A stretch of 64,000 nt of DNA from Hymenobacter metallicola (GCF_004745645.1 NZ_SRMB01000001.1:1364001-1428000), one strand, 5' to 3'; positions 1 through 10,700 are shown, counted from the stretch's first letter. Program-made: numbers and translations. Notes: generated by a model not told the origin, from the letters alone.

Positions 1-2566
1 TGTTCAGTGAGTCTACCATTCGGTTGATGTTGTCCTTGAGGTCCAACATTTCGCCGCGTACGTCTACCGACACTTTCTGGCTCAGGTCGCCTTTGGTAAT
101 GGCCGTGGTTACGTTGGCAATGTCCCGTACCTGCGAGGTCAGGTTCAGGGCCATGGTGTTTACGTTGTCGGTCAGTTCCTTCCAGGCGCCGCGCACGTTG
201 GGCACGTTGGCCTGACCGCCGAGCTTTCCTTCCGTACCTACTTCGCGGGCCACGCGGGTTACTTCGTCACCGAAGGTGTTGAGCGAGTCCACCATCTGGT
301 TGAGGTTTTCCTTCAGCTGCAACAGCTCTCCGCGTACGTTTACCGTGATTTTCTGGCTTAGGTCGCCACGGGCTACGGCGGTAGCTACGTTGGCAATGTC
401 TCGTACCTGCGAAGTAAGGTTCGAGGCCATGGTGTTTACGTTGTCGGTCAGGTCCTTCCAGGTACCCGATACGCTCGGCACGTTGGCCTGGCCGCCCAGA
501 ATACCTTCCGTACCTACTTCGCGGGCCACGCGGGTTACTTCGCCAGCGAAGATGTTGAGCGAGTCCACCATCTGGTTCAGAATGTTCTTCAGATCCAGCA
601 GCTCGCCCTTTACGTCTACCGTGATTTTCTGGGTCAGGTCACCCTTTGCTACAGCCGTGGCTACGTTGGCAATGTCCCGCACCTGAGAAGTCAGGTTGGC
701 CGCCATCGTGTTTACGTTATCCGTCAGCTCTTTCCAGGTACCACCAACGCGGGGCACGTTCGCTTGGCCGCCGAGTTTTCCTTCCGTACCTACTTCACGG
801 GCCACACGGGTTACTTCGTCACCGAAAATGTTTAGGGAGTCCACCATCTGGTTCAAGATGTTCTTGAGCTCCAGGATTTCGCCCTTCACGTTTACCGTCA
901 TCTTCTGCGACAAGTCACCGCGGGCTACGGCGGTAGCTACGTTAGCAATGTCTCGCACCTGACTGGTCAAGTTCGAGGCCATGTAGTTTACGTTGTCCGT
1001 CAATTCCTTCCATACGCCGGCCACGTTCGGTACCGAAGCCTGCCCACCGAGTTTACCCTCAGTGCCTACTTCCTGGGCCACGCGGGTTACCTCGCCGGCA
1101 AACAGGTTGAGCGAGTCCACCATCTGGTTCAGGTTCTGCTTCAACTGCAGCAGCTCCCCTTTTACATCCACGGTGATTTTCTGGCTGAGGTCACCGCGGG
1201 CTACGGCGGTAGCTACGTTAGCAATGTCTCGCACCTGACTGGTCAAGTTCGAGGCCATGTAGTTTACGTTGTCCGTCAGCTCTTTCCATACACCAGCCAC
1301 GTTCGGTACCGAAGCCTGGCCGCCCAGGCGGCCTTCCGTGCCTACTTCCTGGGCCACCCGGGTTACCTCGCCGGCAAACAGGTTGAGCGAGTCCACCATC
1401 TGGTTCAGGTTCTGCTTCAACTGCAGCAGCTCCCCTTTCACGTCTACCGTAATCTTTTGCGACAAGTCGCCTTTGGCTACGGCGGTGGCTACGTTAGCAA
1501 TGTCTCGTACCTGACTGGTCAGGTTCGAAGCCATGTTATTTACGTTGTCGGTCAGGTCTTTCCAGACGCCCGATACGTTGGGTACGCTGGCTTGGCCGCC
1601 GAGCTTTCCTTCGGTGCCTACCTCCTGGGCCACCCGGGTTACTTCGCCGGCAAACAGGTTGAGCGAGTCCACCATCTGGTTCAGGTTCTGCTTCAATTGC
1701 AGCAGCTCCCCCTTTACGTCTACCGTGATTTTCTGGGTCAGGTCACCCTTTGCTACGGCGGTAGCTACGTTAGCAATGTCTCGTACCTGCGAAGTCAGGT
1801 TCGAGGCCATGGTGTTTACGTTGTCCGTCAACTGCTTCCACACCCCACCCACGTTGGGCACCGAGGCTTGGCCACCGAGTTTCCCTTCGGTACCTACTTC
1901 CTGGGCCACGCGGGTTACTTCGCCGGCGAACAGGTTCAGGTTGTCGATGGTTTTGTTGATGGTTTCGGCCATCACCTTGAAGTCACCCGAAACCGGAATC
2001 TGGAAGGTTTCGTCCAGGTTTCCTTTCGAAATGTTCTTCAGTACTTTGCCTACCTCCAATACCGGCACGGCGATGCTGTCCACCAGGCCGTTGATGTTGT
2101 TGATCATGTCGCGCCAGAAGCCCGAGGCGTTTTCGGCCGAGGCCCGCGCCTTCAGGTTACCCTCTACCCCGGCAACCTTGGAAATGCGCGACACCTCACC
2201 CCCTACCCCGCCGATCATCTCTACCATCGAGTTGTAGGCTTCGGCTATTTCGGCGAAGATGTCGTCGTTCTGTTTGGTCAGGCGCACCGACACATCCCCT
2301 TTCTTAAAGGCGTCGAGGGCGTAGAGCACCCGGTTGAGCTGGTCGTTAACGTAATCGGCTTCCTGGCTGTCTTCCGAGCCCCGACCACTGCCGCGTTTGC
2401 GGGTAATATCGGAACTGGTGCGGGCGCCGGAGGGGCGCAGCAAGGCGCTACGGTCGTAAGGAGCCGAGGGAGTGTGTGCAGGAGGTGTGTTAGAAGACGG
2501 GGAATCCTGCTCGGGAGCGTTGTTTTCCGGCGTATTCGTATTCTTGGTAGTCTTACCTGAAGCCAT
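1..2566 (-). CDS. Multi-HAMP sensor histidine kinase (N-terminal part, runs off the window)
   Basis: The reading frame opens with ATG at 2566 and stays open to base 1, giving 855 codons with no stop. The first 75 or so residues are Ser/Pro/Thr-rich and contain no membrane segment, so the protein looks cytoplasmic. A HAMP-like unit follows (around [11 protein letters not shown]), then a divergent one, then seven tandem 92-residue units with the cores [37 protein letters not shown] and [20 protein letters not shown]. Poly-HAMP arrays of this period occur in bacterial hybrid kinases and in fungal group III (Nik1/Os-1) kinases, where they sense osmotic or other stress and feed a HisKA/HATPase core. 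That catalytic part would lie left of the window and is not seen. Neighbour topA is divergent. Kinase identity is inferred from the array. Confidence 0.8.
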   Translation of the reverse strand, partial: MASGKTTKNTNTPENNAPEQDSPSSNTPPAHTPSAPYDRSALLRPSGARTSSDITRKRGSGRGSEDSQEADYVNDQLNRVLYALDAFKKGDVSVRLTKQNDDIFAEIAEAYNSMVEMIGGVGGEVSRISKVAGVEGNLKARASAENASGFWRDMINNINGLVDSIAVPVLEVGKVLKNISKGNLDETFQIPVSGDFKVMAETINKTIDNLNLFAGEVTRVAQEVGTEGKLGGQASVPNVGGVWKQLTDNVNTMASNLTSQVRDIANVATAVAKGDLTQKITVDVKGELLQLKQNLNQMVDSLNLFAGEVTRVAQEVGTEGKLGGQASVPNVSGVWKDLTDNVNNMASNLTSQVRDIANVATAVAKGDLSQKITVDVKGELLQLKQNLNQMVDSLNLFAGEVTRVAQEVGTEGRLGGQASVPNVAGVWKELTDNVNYMASNLTSQVRDIANVATAVARGDLSQKITVDVKGELLQLKQNLNQMVDSLNLFAGEVTRVAQEVGTEGKLGGQASVPNVAGVWKELTDNVNYMASNLTSQVRDIANVATAVARGDLSQKMTVNVKGEILELKNILNQMVDSLNIFGDEVTRVAREVGTEGKLGGQANVPRVGGTWKELTDNVNTMAANLTSQVRDIANVATAVAKGDLTQKITVDVKGELLDLKNILNQMVDSLNIFAGEVTRVAREVGTEGILGGQANVPSVSGTWKDLTDNVNTMASNLTSQVRDIANVATAVARGDLSQKITVNVRGELLQLKENLNQMVDSLNTFGDEVTRVAREVGTEGKLGGQANVPNVRGAWKELTDNVNTMALNLTSQVRDIANVTTAITKGDLSQKVSVDVRGEMLDLKDNINRMVDSLN
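9..1940 (-). repeat. Seven tandem 276-bp repeats encoding HAMP units
   Basis: The landmark encoding MVDSLN recurs at 9, 285, 561, 837, 1113, 1389 and 1665, exactly 276 bp (92 codons) apart. A degenerate eighth unit lies at 1941 onward. Neighbouring units, especially those starting 1113 and 1389, are nearly identical at DNA level including third codon positions. This points to recent duplication or gene conversion. Confidence 0.9.
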
Positions 2567-2647
2567 ACAAAGGGTAGGGTTGCGAAGCCTGGTGTAGAGA
2601 GGCGAAGCTGTAAACCAGAAACAACCGTAAAGGAGTTCCTAGACTTA

Positions 2648-2655
2648 CAAAGGTA
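2648..2655 (-). promoter_or_regulatory. Bacteroidota -7 box upstream of the HAMP kinase
   Basis: TACCTTTG on the minus strand matches TAnnTTTG and leaves a leader of about 75 nt before the ATG at 2566. A TTTG lies 16 nt upstream as a possible -33 element. The rest of 2567-2920 holds no gene. It contains this box and the candidate topA promoter. Confidence 0.5.
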
Positions 2656-2812
2656 GCAAATACCGCCTTTTCAAACACATTCTATTGTATTTGTTGCCAG
2701 GATTCTACAAACTCTCACTCAGTGAACTACTTGCCTGGATTACGGCGTTAAAAAATCTACTCTGGACTGGCTAAACTCGACTGGTTTCCTGTGGAATTGC
2801 TATCCAAGGCGG

Positions 2813-2841
2813 TTGTGCGCCGGATTATTCCAGCATCTTTG
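2813..2841 (+). promoter_or_regulatory. Candidate topA promoter
   Basis: TTG at 2813-2815 is followed after 18 nt by CATCTTTG at 2834-2841, one base from the consensus TAnnTTTG. The spacing fits the Bacteroidota primary sigma factor. The leader to the topA start would be about 75 nt. Confidence 0.45.
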
Positions 2842-2920
2842 CGGCAAAATTCAACTTTTCGTCTGCTTCGGCCGTTTCCTACTCCGAGCCCTTTACCTTC
2901 CCGCCCTCTCCTAGCCTTAT

Positions 2921-5389
2921 ATGGTCAAAAACCTAGTCATCGTAGAGTCACCTGCCAAAGCCAAAACCATCGAGGGTTACTTGGGCAAGGACTTTATTGT
3001 CAAATCCAGCTTCGGCCACGTCCGCGACCTGCCCAAGGACAATAATGCCATTGATATCAGCAATGGATTTAAGCCGACCTACGTCGTGTCGCCCGACAAG
3101 CGGGAAATTATTTCCCAGCTCAAGAAGCTGGCGAAAGAGGCCGAAACGGTTTGGCTGGCGAGTGACGATGACCGTGAGGGCGAGGCCATCAGCTGGCACT
3201 TGGCCGAAACCCTGAACCTGAACGATGCCAAGACGCGTCGTATTGTGTTCCGGGAGATTACCAAGAATGCCATTCTTAATGCTATTGACAATCCCCGGGA
3301 AATCGACCTGAACCTGGTGAATGCCCAGCAGGCCCGGCGCGTGCTCGACCGGCTCGTGGGCTTCGAGCTGAGCCCGGTGCTGTGGAAGAAAGTAAAGACT
3401 GGCTTGTCGGCGGGACGGGTACAGTCGGTGGCAGTACGGTTCGTTGTGGAGCGGGAACGGGAGATAAACCAGCACAAATCGTCGTCGGCCTATCGGGTAA
3501 CGGCCCGCTTTGATGCGGGCCGGAACACAGTACTGGAAGCGGAGCTGCCTACGCGCTTCAAAACGCAACAGGAGGCGCAGGAGTTTCTGACCCGCTGCAT
3601 CGGCGCCACCTATAAGATTGAGAACCTGGAAAAGAAGCCGGGCAAACGCAGCCCCGCGCCACCCTTCACTACGTCGACTTTGCAGCAGGAAGCCTCGCGC
3701 AAGCTGGGTTTCTCGGTGGCCCAGACGATGAGCGTAGCCCAGAAGCTCTACGAAGCGGGCAAGATCAGCTACATGCGGACCGACTCGGTGAACCTTTCGC
3801 AGGACGCGCTGGCAGCGGCCAAGGCGGAAATCAGCGCGGCCTACGGCCCGGAGTATGCGCACACCCGTCACTTCAAGACGAAATCGGCCTCGGCTCAGGA
3901 GGCCCACGAAGCCATCCGACCCACCGACTTCTCTTTGGTAAAGGCCGGTTCCGACTCGGCCGAGCAGCGCCTCTACGACCTGATTCGCAAGCGGGCTATG
4001 GCTTCGCAAATGGCCGATGCCACCATTGAGCGCACCGTGGCCACCATCGGCATCAGCACCCAGCCGGGCGTGCCGCTTACTGCTACCGGGGAAGTCATCA
4101 CGTTTGAGGGCTTCCTGAAAGCTTACAGTGAGTCGAAAGATGAGGAAGAGCAGGACGGCGAATCGTCGTTTTCCCGGGGACTGCCGCCCTTGAATGTGGG
4201 CCAGGAACTGCCCTTGCAGTTGCTGCGGGCCACCGAGCGGTATGCTGCGCCCCCGGCCCGCTACACGGAAGCTTCTTTGGTAAAAAAGCTGGAGGAAATG
4301 GGCATTGGCCGGCCTTCAACCTACGCGCCGACTATTAGCACGATTCAGAAGCGCGGCTACGTGGAAAAAGACACCCGGGAAGGCAAGGAACGCAAGTTTC
4401 ACGTGCTAACCCTGGAGGGTGACCAGGTAAAAACCGAAGCCAAAACCGAAACCTACGGAGCGGATAAGGCCAAGCTGTTTCCGACCGACACGGCCATGGT
4501 AGTCAACGACTTTCTGGTCGAGCACTTTCCCATTATCATCGACTACCAGTTTACGGCCAAAGTCGAGGGCGAATTTGATTTGATTGCCAACGGTCAGGAA
4601 CAGTGGGGCAAGATGCTGTCGAACTTTTACGGCACCTTCCACGAAACCATCGAGCGAGGTCAGGACATTGAACGCAGCACCCTGGGCTCGACCCGCGAAA
4701 TTGGCATTCACCCTGAAACGGGTCAGAAGCTGACCGCCCGCCTGGGCCGCTACGGTCCGTACGTGCAGATTGAGCCCAAAGAAGGCGCGCCGGAAGGTGA
4801 AAAGGCGGTGTATGCCAGCCTGCGGAAAGGCCAGTTCATCGAAAGCATTACCCTGGAAGAAGCCCTCGACTTGTTTAAGCTGCCGCGCATTGTGGGGCAG
4901 TTTGAGGACAAGGATATGACGGCGGCCCTGGGTCGTTTCGGGCCTTACATCCGCCACGACAGCAAATTCTACTCCCTGACCAAGGAGCAGGACCCGCACA
5001 CCATTACTGCTCAGGAAGCCATTGAGCTGATTGAGAACAAGCGTAAAACCGACGCGGAGCGCCTGATCAAGGAGTTTCCCGGCCGCGACGACGTGCAAGT
5101 ACTCAACGGGCGCTTTGGTCCTTACATCGTAGTGGGTAAGAAAAACGTGAAAATTCCCAAGGGCGAAGAGCCCCAAGAGTTGACATTGGAACGCTGCCTG
5201 GAACTGGCCGAGGCTACCCCGGACAAACCGGCCAAAGGGGGGCGCTTTGCCAAGAAGGCGGCCCCGGCCGCCGATGACACGGCCGATAAGCCCGCCAAGA
5301 AAAAGCCAGCCGCCAAAGCGCCGGCCAAGAAAGCAGCTGGAACGGCCAAGAAACCAGCCGCTAAAAAGCCGGCTGCCAAGGCCAAGTAG
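2921..5389 (+). CDS. topA: DNA topoisomerase I (type IA)
   Basis: Type IA topoisomerases relax negative supercoils by cutting one strand through a tyrosine link. The 822-residue protein has the TOPRIM domain at the N-terminus (VIVESPAKAKTIEGYLG with Glu9; acidic DDDRE at 82-86) and the active-site tyrosine Tyr284 in KISYMRTDSV. The central domain carries the usual GRVQSVAVR motif. The C-terminus has no CxxC zinc fingers like those of the E. coli enzyme. Instead it has three glycine-rich repeats of the GRYGPYV type at about residues 608-735, then a Lys/Ala/Pro-rich basic tail of about 45 residues that probably binds DNA non-specifically. It stands alone, with its own terminator. Confidence 0.97.
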   Translation: MVKNLVIVESPAKAKTIEGYLGKDFIVKSSFGHVRDLPKDNNAIDISNGFKPTYVVSPDKREIISQLKKLAKEAETVWLASDDDREGEAISWHLAETLNLNDAKTRRIVFREITKNAILNAIDNPREIDLNLVNAQQARRVLDRLVGFELSPVLWKKVKTGLSAGRVQSVAVRFVVEREREINQHKSSSAYRVTARFDAGRNTVLEAELPTRFKTQQEAQEFLTRCIGATYKIENLEKKPGKRSPAPPFTTSTLQQEASRKLGFSVAQTMSVAQKLYEAGKISYMRTDSVNLSQDALAAAKAEISAAYGPEYAHTRHFKTKSASAQEAHEAIRPTDFSLVKAGSDSAEQRLYDLIRKRAMASQMADATIERTVATIGISTQPGVPLTATGEVITFEGFLKAYSESKDEEEQDGESSFSRGLPPLNVGQELPLQLLRATERYAAPPARYTEASLVKKLEEMGIGRPSTYAPTISTIQKRGYVEKDTREGKERKFHVLTLEGDQVKTEAKTETYGADKAKLFPTDTAMVVNDFLVEHFPIIIDYQFTAKVEGEFDLIANGQEQWGKMLSNFYGTFHETIERGQDIERSTLGSTREIGIHPETGQKLTARLGRYGPYVQIEPKEGAPEGEKAVYASLRKGQFIESITLEEALDLFKLPRIVGQFEDKDMTAALGRFGPYIRHDSKFYSLTKEQDPHTITAQEAIELIENKRKTDAERLIKEFPGRDDVQVLNGRFGPYIVVGKKNVKIPKGEEPQELTLERCLELAEATPDKPAKGGRFAKKAAPAADDTADKPAKKKPAAKAPAKKAAGTAKKPAAKKPAAKAK

Positions 5390-5407
5390 TTTGTACCTCC
5401 CTTGCTG

Positions 5408-5443
5408 AAAAAGGCTTCTACCCGCAGGTAGAAGCCTTTTTTT
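5408..5443 (+). terminator. Rho-independent terminator of topA
   Basis: A perfect 15-bp stem (5408-5422 with 5427-5441) has a 4-nt loop and ends in a T run, 18 nt after the topA stop. Confidence 0.85.
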
Positions 5444-5486
5444 ATATAAAATTCCGAATAGCTTTCTGCGTTGTAACGCTCATACA

Positions 5487-6368
5487 ATGCTGCGTACCAT
5501 GAATACACTCGGACTACTACTTGGCCTGCCCTGGCTTATACTAACGCACACGCTAGCCCCGGGCGCGGCCACTACTCCCACCAAAACGACTGCCCCACCG
5601 CACTATGCGTGGCTAACGGCCGCGCAGGTGGGCGGGGCTCAGGGCTTGGCTGCGCGCTTTGCTCCTCCAGTTGGCGCCACCCGGGAGGCTGCGGCAGCCG
5701 GTTCTTTTGCCTGGTGGCTGCGGTATCTGCCCTTACAGCCGCCGGGCGCGGCGGTGCATTTGCACAACGGAAAGCTAAAAAACCTCCAAACGGTGCATGC
5801 CGCCGTGGTGCGCATTGATGTCGGCCCGCGGGACTTGCAGCAGTGTGCCGATGCGGTAATCCGGCTCCGGGCGGAGTACTTGTTTAGCCAAGACCCCAAC
5901 AAGGTGCATTTTCACCTGACCAGCGGACACGACATCTGGTTTTCGGACTGGTACGGGGGGCGGGGTTTTCGGGCCCGGGGGGAAGTCGTAGAGCCCGTGG
6001 CGAAAGCCGTAGAAACACCCACCCACGCGGTATTCCGGCGCTACCTGGACCAGATTTTTACCTATGCCGGCACCCGGTCGGTGGAGCGGGAAATGCGGCC
6101 GGTGGCGATGGCAACCCTACAGCCCGGGGACGTATTCGTACAAGGTGGCTCACCGGGCCACGCCGTGCTGGTGCTGGATGTGAGTGCCAACCCACGGACG
6201 GGCCGCAAGTATTTTTTACTGGCGCAGAGCTATATGCCCGCCCAGGAAATCCATGTTTTGCGTAATCTGCAGAACCCCAAGCTGAGCCCGTGGTACGAGC
6301 TAAACGACAAGGTAACGCTGGAAACACCGGAATGGGACTTCAGTCCTAGTCAGCTGCGGCGGTTTTAA
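5487..6368 (+). CDS. Secreted DUF4846 family protein
   Basis: A 293-residue exported protein: an N-terminal hydrophobic signal of about 20 residues is followed by a globular domain. Diagnostic stretches are YLPLQPPGAAVHLHNGKLKN, VVRIDVGPRDLQQCADAVIR and the FHLTSGHD / WYGGRGF region, which I recognise as the DUF4846 family. Its biochemical function is unknown. A second ATG at 5499 would shorten the signal peptide slightly. I kept 5487 because it supplies the basic residue of the signal n-region. It is first in a tight same-strand run with the sirtuin (20 nt gap) and the YdjM-like gene (15 nt gap), so co-transcription is likely. Confidence 0.75.
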   Translation: MLRTMNTLGLLLGLPWLILTHTLAPGAATTPTKTTAPPHYAWLTAAQVGGAQGLAARFAPPVGATREAAAAGSFAWWLRYLPLQPPGAAVHLHNGKLKNLQTVHAAVVRIDVGPRDLQQCADAVIRLRAEYLFSQDPNKVHFHLTSGHDIWFSDWYGGRGFRARGEVVEPVAKAVETPTHAVFRRYLDQIFTYAGTRSVEREMRPVAMATLQPGDVFVQGGSPGHAVLVLDVSANPRTGRKYFLLAQSYMPAQEIHVLRNLQNPKLSPWYELNDKVTLETPEWDFSPSQLRRF

Positions 6369-6388
6369 TTTCTTTCGCCTGAGAACAG

Positions 6389-7087
6389 ATGAAGCAGAAA
6401 ATAGTGGTTTTAACCGGAGCCGGTATCAGCGCGGAAAGCGGCTTAGCTACCTTTCGGGGCTCCGATGGCCTGTGGGAAGGCCACCGCGTAGAGGACGTGG
6501 CTTCGCCCGAAGGCTGGGCCCGCAACCCGGAACTGGTACTGGAGTTTTACAACCAGCGCCGCGCGGCCGCCCGGGCCGCCCAGCCCAATGCCGGCCACTT
6601 GGCCCTGGTGGCGCTGGAGCAGGCTTACGAAGTCGTCATCATCACCCAAAACGTGGACGATTTGCACGAGCGGGCCGGCTCCAGCCGGGTAATTCATCTG
6701 CACGGCAAGTTGTTCGAGTCGCGCAGCACGCGCCACGACAACCTCGTGTACCCCATGACCGGGGACCGAATCGAGTTAGGGGACCACTGTGAGAAAGGCC
6801 ACCAGCTGCGGCCCAATATTGTCTGGTTTGGCGAAGCCGTGCCGCTGATGGAGCGTGCCATGGAAGAAACCGCTACCGCTGCTATTTTCATGGTTGTGGG
6901 CACCTCCCTGCAGGTTTACCCCGCCGCCAACCTGGTGTATTACACCCCCACGGGCTGCCCTACCTACATCATCGACCCGCAGCAGCCCCCCGTATCAGCC
7001 CGGCCCAACCTGCATTTCGTGCGGGAGCCGGCCACCACGGGAGTGCCACGGGTAGCGGCCGAGCTAATGGCCCGCGCGGCCCAGTAA
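6389..7087 (+). CDS. cobB: NAD-dependent protein deacylase, class III sirtuin (CobB type)
   Basis: Sirtuins remove acyl groups from lysine using NAD, giving O-acyl-ADP-ribose and nicotinamide. Seen here: the NAD loop GAGISAESGLATFRG at the N-terminus, TQNVDDLHERAG, the catalytic histidine His105 in IHLHGKL, and the Tyr54/Arg57 pair in EFYNQRR. In SIRT5 and CobB that pair favours succinyl or malonyl lysine, so desuccinylase-like activity is inferred. The four zinc-binding cysteines found in E. coli CobB are absent: between HLHGKL and RPNIVWFGE there is only one Cys (GDHCEKG). At 232 residues the length fits the small-domain-reduced subgroup. It lies mid-operon between the DUF4846 and YdjM-like genes. 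Confidence 0.92.
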   Translation: MKQKIVVLTGAGISAESGLATFRGSDGLWEGHRVEDVASPEGWARNPELVLEFYNQRRAAARAAQPNAGHLALVALEQAYEVVIITQNVDDLHERAGSSRVIHLHGKLFESRSTRHDNLVYPMTGDRIELGDHCEKGHQLRPNIVWFGEAVPLMERAMEETATAAIFMVVGTSLQVYPAANLVYYTPTGCPTYIIDPQQPPVSARPNLHFVREPATTGVPRVAAELMARAAQ

Positions 7088-7102
7088 TATCAATTCTCTC
7101 CT

Positions 7103-7648
7103 ATGGCCTCCGCATTCGGACATGCCCTGCTGGGCGCTACGCTCGGCAAACTCCTGCTCCCCGCCCACCCGAATTGGCCCTGGTGGCTTCTGGCGGCCGC
7201 CTGCGCCGTGCTGCCCGATGCCGATGTAGTCGGCTTTACGTTGGGCGTGGCCTACGACAGCCTGTGGGGCCACCGGGGTTTGAGCCACTCCCTGCTGGTG
7301 GCGGCGGTGCTGGCCGGTAGTTTGGCGGGCCTAGCGGCACTGCGCCAGCCCCATCCGCAGCTGGGCCGGCTCGGGCTGGTGTTGTTTCTGGCTACTGCGT
7401 CGCACGGGGTGCTGGATGCCATGACGACAGGTGGCCTGGGCGTGGCTTTTTTGAGCCCCTGGGACCAGCAGCGCTACTTTTTGGGGTTCCGCCCTATTCA
7501 GGTGTCGCCTATCGGGATAAGCCGGTTTGCCGGAGCTGCCGCGTGGCGGGTATTGCGCAGCGAAGCCCTTTGGGTGGGGATTCCCTGCCTGCTCTTGTGG
7601 CTTGGGCTGGGTTTTTTGACGTCCCGTTCCGCAGATACGCAGCGTTGA
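7103..7648 (+). CDS. YdjM-like membrane-bound metal-dependent hydrolase
   Basis: This 181-residue membrane protein shows the YdjM/DUF457 pattern: an N-terminal GHALLGATLGKLL with a histidine, CAVLPDADV, and the HRGLSHSLLVA motif, with several hydrophobic helices between. These His/Asp residues are the presumed metal ligands. The family is annotated as membrane-bound hydrolase, and the E. coli member is LexA-regulated, but no substrate is established. It follows the sirtuin by 15 nt and is last in the apparent operon. No terminator is obvious before the next gene 65 nt downstream. Confidence 0.82.
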   Translation: MASAFGHALLGATLGKLLLPAHPNWPWWLLAAACAVLPDADVVGFTLGVAYDSLWGHRGLSHSLLVAAVLAGSLAGLAALRQPHPQLGRLGLVLFLATASHGVLDAMTTGGLGVAFLSPWDQQRYFLGFRPIQVSPIGISRFAGAAAWRVLRSEALWVGIPCLLLWLGLGFLTSRSADTQR

Positions 7649-7713
7649 CGCACCCTGACGAGGTTTATTTCGTACAGTAGAGAATACCTCTATTTCTACG
7701 ATTCGCTACCCTC

Positions 7714-10700
7714 ATGCGAAAATCCTACCGTCTGCTCCTGGCAGCGCTGCTTACCACACTATCCGCTCCTCTTGTTGCTCAAAATCAGTCGGCGGCGCAC
7801 TCTGTTTATTTGCTTGGAAATACCGCCGGCGACGCCGTTTCGGAAGCTCATGTGCGTGCCCTCCGCCAGCAGCTGGAAAAGCAAACCGGGGCTTTTACCG
7901 TAGTGCACCTAGGCGACATTGCCAGCAACAAAGGCTTGAAAAAAGAGCCCGACGCCCAGACCACTGCCCGGCTCGACCAGCTCATCGGCCTGGTCCAGGG
8001 CCTGCCCAACGGCCGCATCTACTTCGTGCCCGGCGACAAAGACTGGGACAATTCCGGGGCCGATGGGCTCAAGAAAGTAAAGCGTCTGGAAGAGTACATC
8101 GAGCAGAAGCTGCCGGGCCAGAATGCCTTTCTGCCCACCGGCGGCTGCCCCGGCCCCGAAATCATTGACGTGGCGCCCAACGTCCGGCTGGTGGCCATCA
8201 ACTCGCCCTGGTGGACGCATCCCTACGACAAGCCCGAAGCCCCCGACACCGAGTGCAAGACCATGACCAAGGAGGAGTTTCGGGAGCAGCTCCAGGACGT
8301 GCTAGACGACACCCGGGGCAAAAATGTACTGGTGGTGGGTCACCATCCGGTGATGAGCAACGGGGTGTACGGGGGCCGGATTCCGCTGGGCCGCCACCTG
8401 TTTCCTTTCGATAATGGAGTGCCCCTGCCCGTCTTCGGCTCAGTGTACGCGGCCTACCGCCAGAACGTGGGCACCCCGCGCGACATTGCCAACCCTGCCT
8501 ACGCCGACCTGCGTAAAAACCTGCTCAGCACCTTCAAGGAAAACCCTGGTGTGGTGTACGCCGCCGCCCACGATTATAGCCTGCAACTCGCCCGCTTCGA
8601 GGACAACTACCACCTCGTGTCGGGCAGCTTTGCCGAGGAAGAGCACGTGGGCGCCAACTCCCGAGCTTTATATAATGAGTCGAAAGAAGGCTTTTCCAAA
8701 ATCGACTACTACGCCGATGGTACCGTCAAGTCGTACTTCTACACCTTCGCCAAGGATGGAAATTCGGCCCAGGAAGCCTACAACACCACCCTGTTTCAAT
8801 CGGCCTGCACGGAGCCGCGCCTGCCCAATGTGCCGGTCAACGCCTTTATTCCGGAATGCCCCTCAGCCACGCAAGGCGTAGCCACTACCAAGCCCGACGC
8901 CCCGTTCCAGCCCACCGTTACGGTAGTACCGGGGGCGCAGTACAAGGCCGGGCCGGGCAAACGCTTTTTTCTGGGTCCGCTCTACCGTAGCTCCTGGACC
9001 CAGCCGGTAGAAGTGAAAACCCTGGACTTGGCCGCCGAAAAAGGCGGAATGCGCATTTTTGGGAAAGGTGGCGGCCGGCAGACGACTTCCGTAAAGCTGA
9101 TTGCGGCCGACTCGTCCGAGTATGTATTCCGCTCGGTCGATAAGGACGTAACGCGCATTCTGCCGCCCGAGCTGCGCAACTCTATTGCCGCCGACGTGCT
9201 GCGCGACATCACGCCCACGGCCCATCCTTATTCAGCCCTGGTTACGGGTTCCTTGCTCGACCAAACCGACATTCTGCACGCCCGCCCGCGCCTGTTCGTC
9301 TTGCCCGACAACAACCAGCTCGGGCCCTACCGGCAGGAATATGCGGGCCTGCTCGGAACGCTCGAAGACCGGCCCGTGGACCCTAAGCCCAACCTGCCCG
9401 GCTTCGGCGGGGCCGACGAAGTGCGCCGCTCGTTCAGCTTCTTCCGCCAGCTCTATAAAGACCACGACAACCAAGTGGATGCCATGGCCCTGGGCAAGGC
9501 CCGGGCTTTCGATATGCTCGTGGCTGACTTCGGCAAGCACGAAGACAACTGGAAATGGGCCGGCTACAAGCAGGGGAAGAAAACCATTTACCGCCCCATT
9601 CCGCGCGACCGGGACCAAAGCTTCACGCTCTGGAACGGCTTGCTGACCTACATTGCCAACCGGGAGTGGGCCGTGCCCAGCATCGAGGACTTCCAGGAGG
9701 AATTTCACGACCTGGAAAGCCTCAATTGGCCGGCCCGCCACCTCGACCGGTTCCTGCTGCAATCCATGACCCGGGACCAGTGGCAACAGGTGGCCAAGTA
9801 CATGCAGGAGAAGATTACGCCCGCGGCCATCGACCAGGCCACGGCCCAACTGCCCAAGGAAGTACAGCCCATTTCCGGCAACGACCTGAACCGCAAGCTC
9901 AAAGCCCGTATTCAGGAACTGCCCAAAGCCCTGGACGAGTATTACCTGATGCTGGCCAAGCGCGTGGATGTGGTAGGTTCCAACAAGGCCGAAGTGTTTC
10001 AGGTAAACCGCCTCGACGACGGCAAGGTGCGGGTGCAGATGTTCGACAAGGCAAAGGACTCGGACGACAGCAACGGTGAAGCCCTGTTTGACCGCACGTT
10101 CGACCCCAAGGAAACCGATGAAGTAGCCCTCTATGGCCTCGACGGCAAGGACATTTTCACCGTAACGGGCTCGGCCCGCAAGAGCGTGCTCGTCCGCATC
10201 ATCGGCGGCGACGGCAAGGACCGGATTACGGATGAGTCGCGGGTGGCAGGGCTACGCACCAAAACCAAGGTGTACGACCTGGCCGATACCGAGCTGAAGC
10301 CGAGCAAGGAAACCGATAACCACACCTCCAACCGTCTGTCGGTGAACCGCTACGACCGGGAAGCCTTTGAGTACGATGGTTACAACCCGCGCGCCACGCT
10401 GATTTACAACCAGAGCGACGGATTCGGGGCCGGGGCCGGGTTCGACATTGTGCGCCAGGGCTTCCGCAAGCCCGACTACAAAAATCTCTACGGCTTCGAC
10501 GTGCAGGGCTCCACCAACGGTAACTTTCAGGTAGCCCTGAACATGCGCCACCGCCACGCCATCAAGTCCTGGGACATTGGGGCGCGGGCTGAATACGGCA
10601 ACTACTTCCAGTTCTACAATTTCTTTGGCCTCGGCAACGACACGCAGAAAGACGAAGGCCTCTACGACGCCAACTTTTACAAGGCCCGTTACAAAGGCTA

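Noticed and set aside
9-1940. Regular repeats that could be taken for a CRISPR array
   Set aside because: The 276-bp period has no unique spacers and is an open minus-strand reading frame encoding HAMP units.
1457-2560. Long plus-strand open frame opposite the HAMP kinase
   Set aside because: The translation has no domain, while the minus strand reads as clean HAMP repeats over the whole stretch. It is a GC-driven antisense frame.
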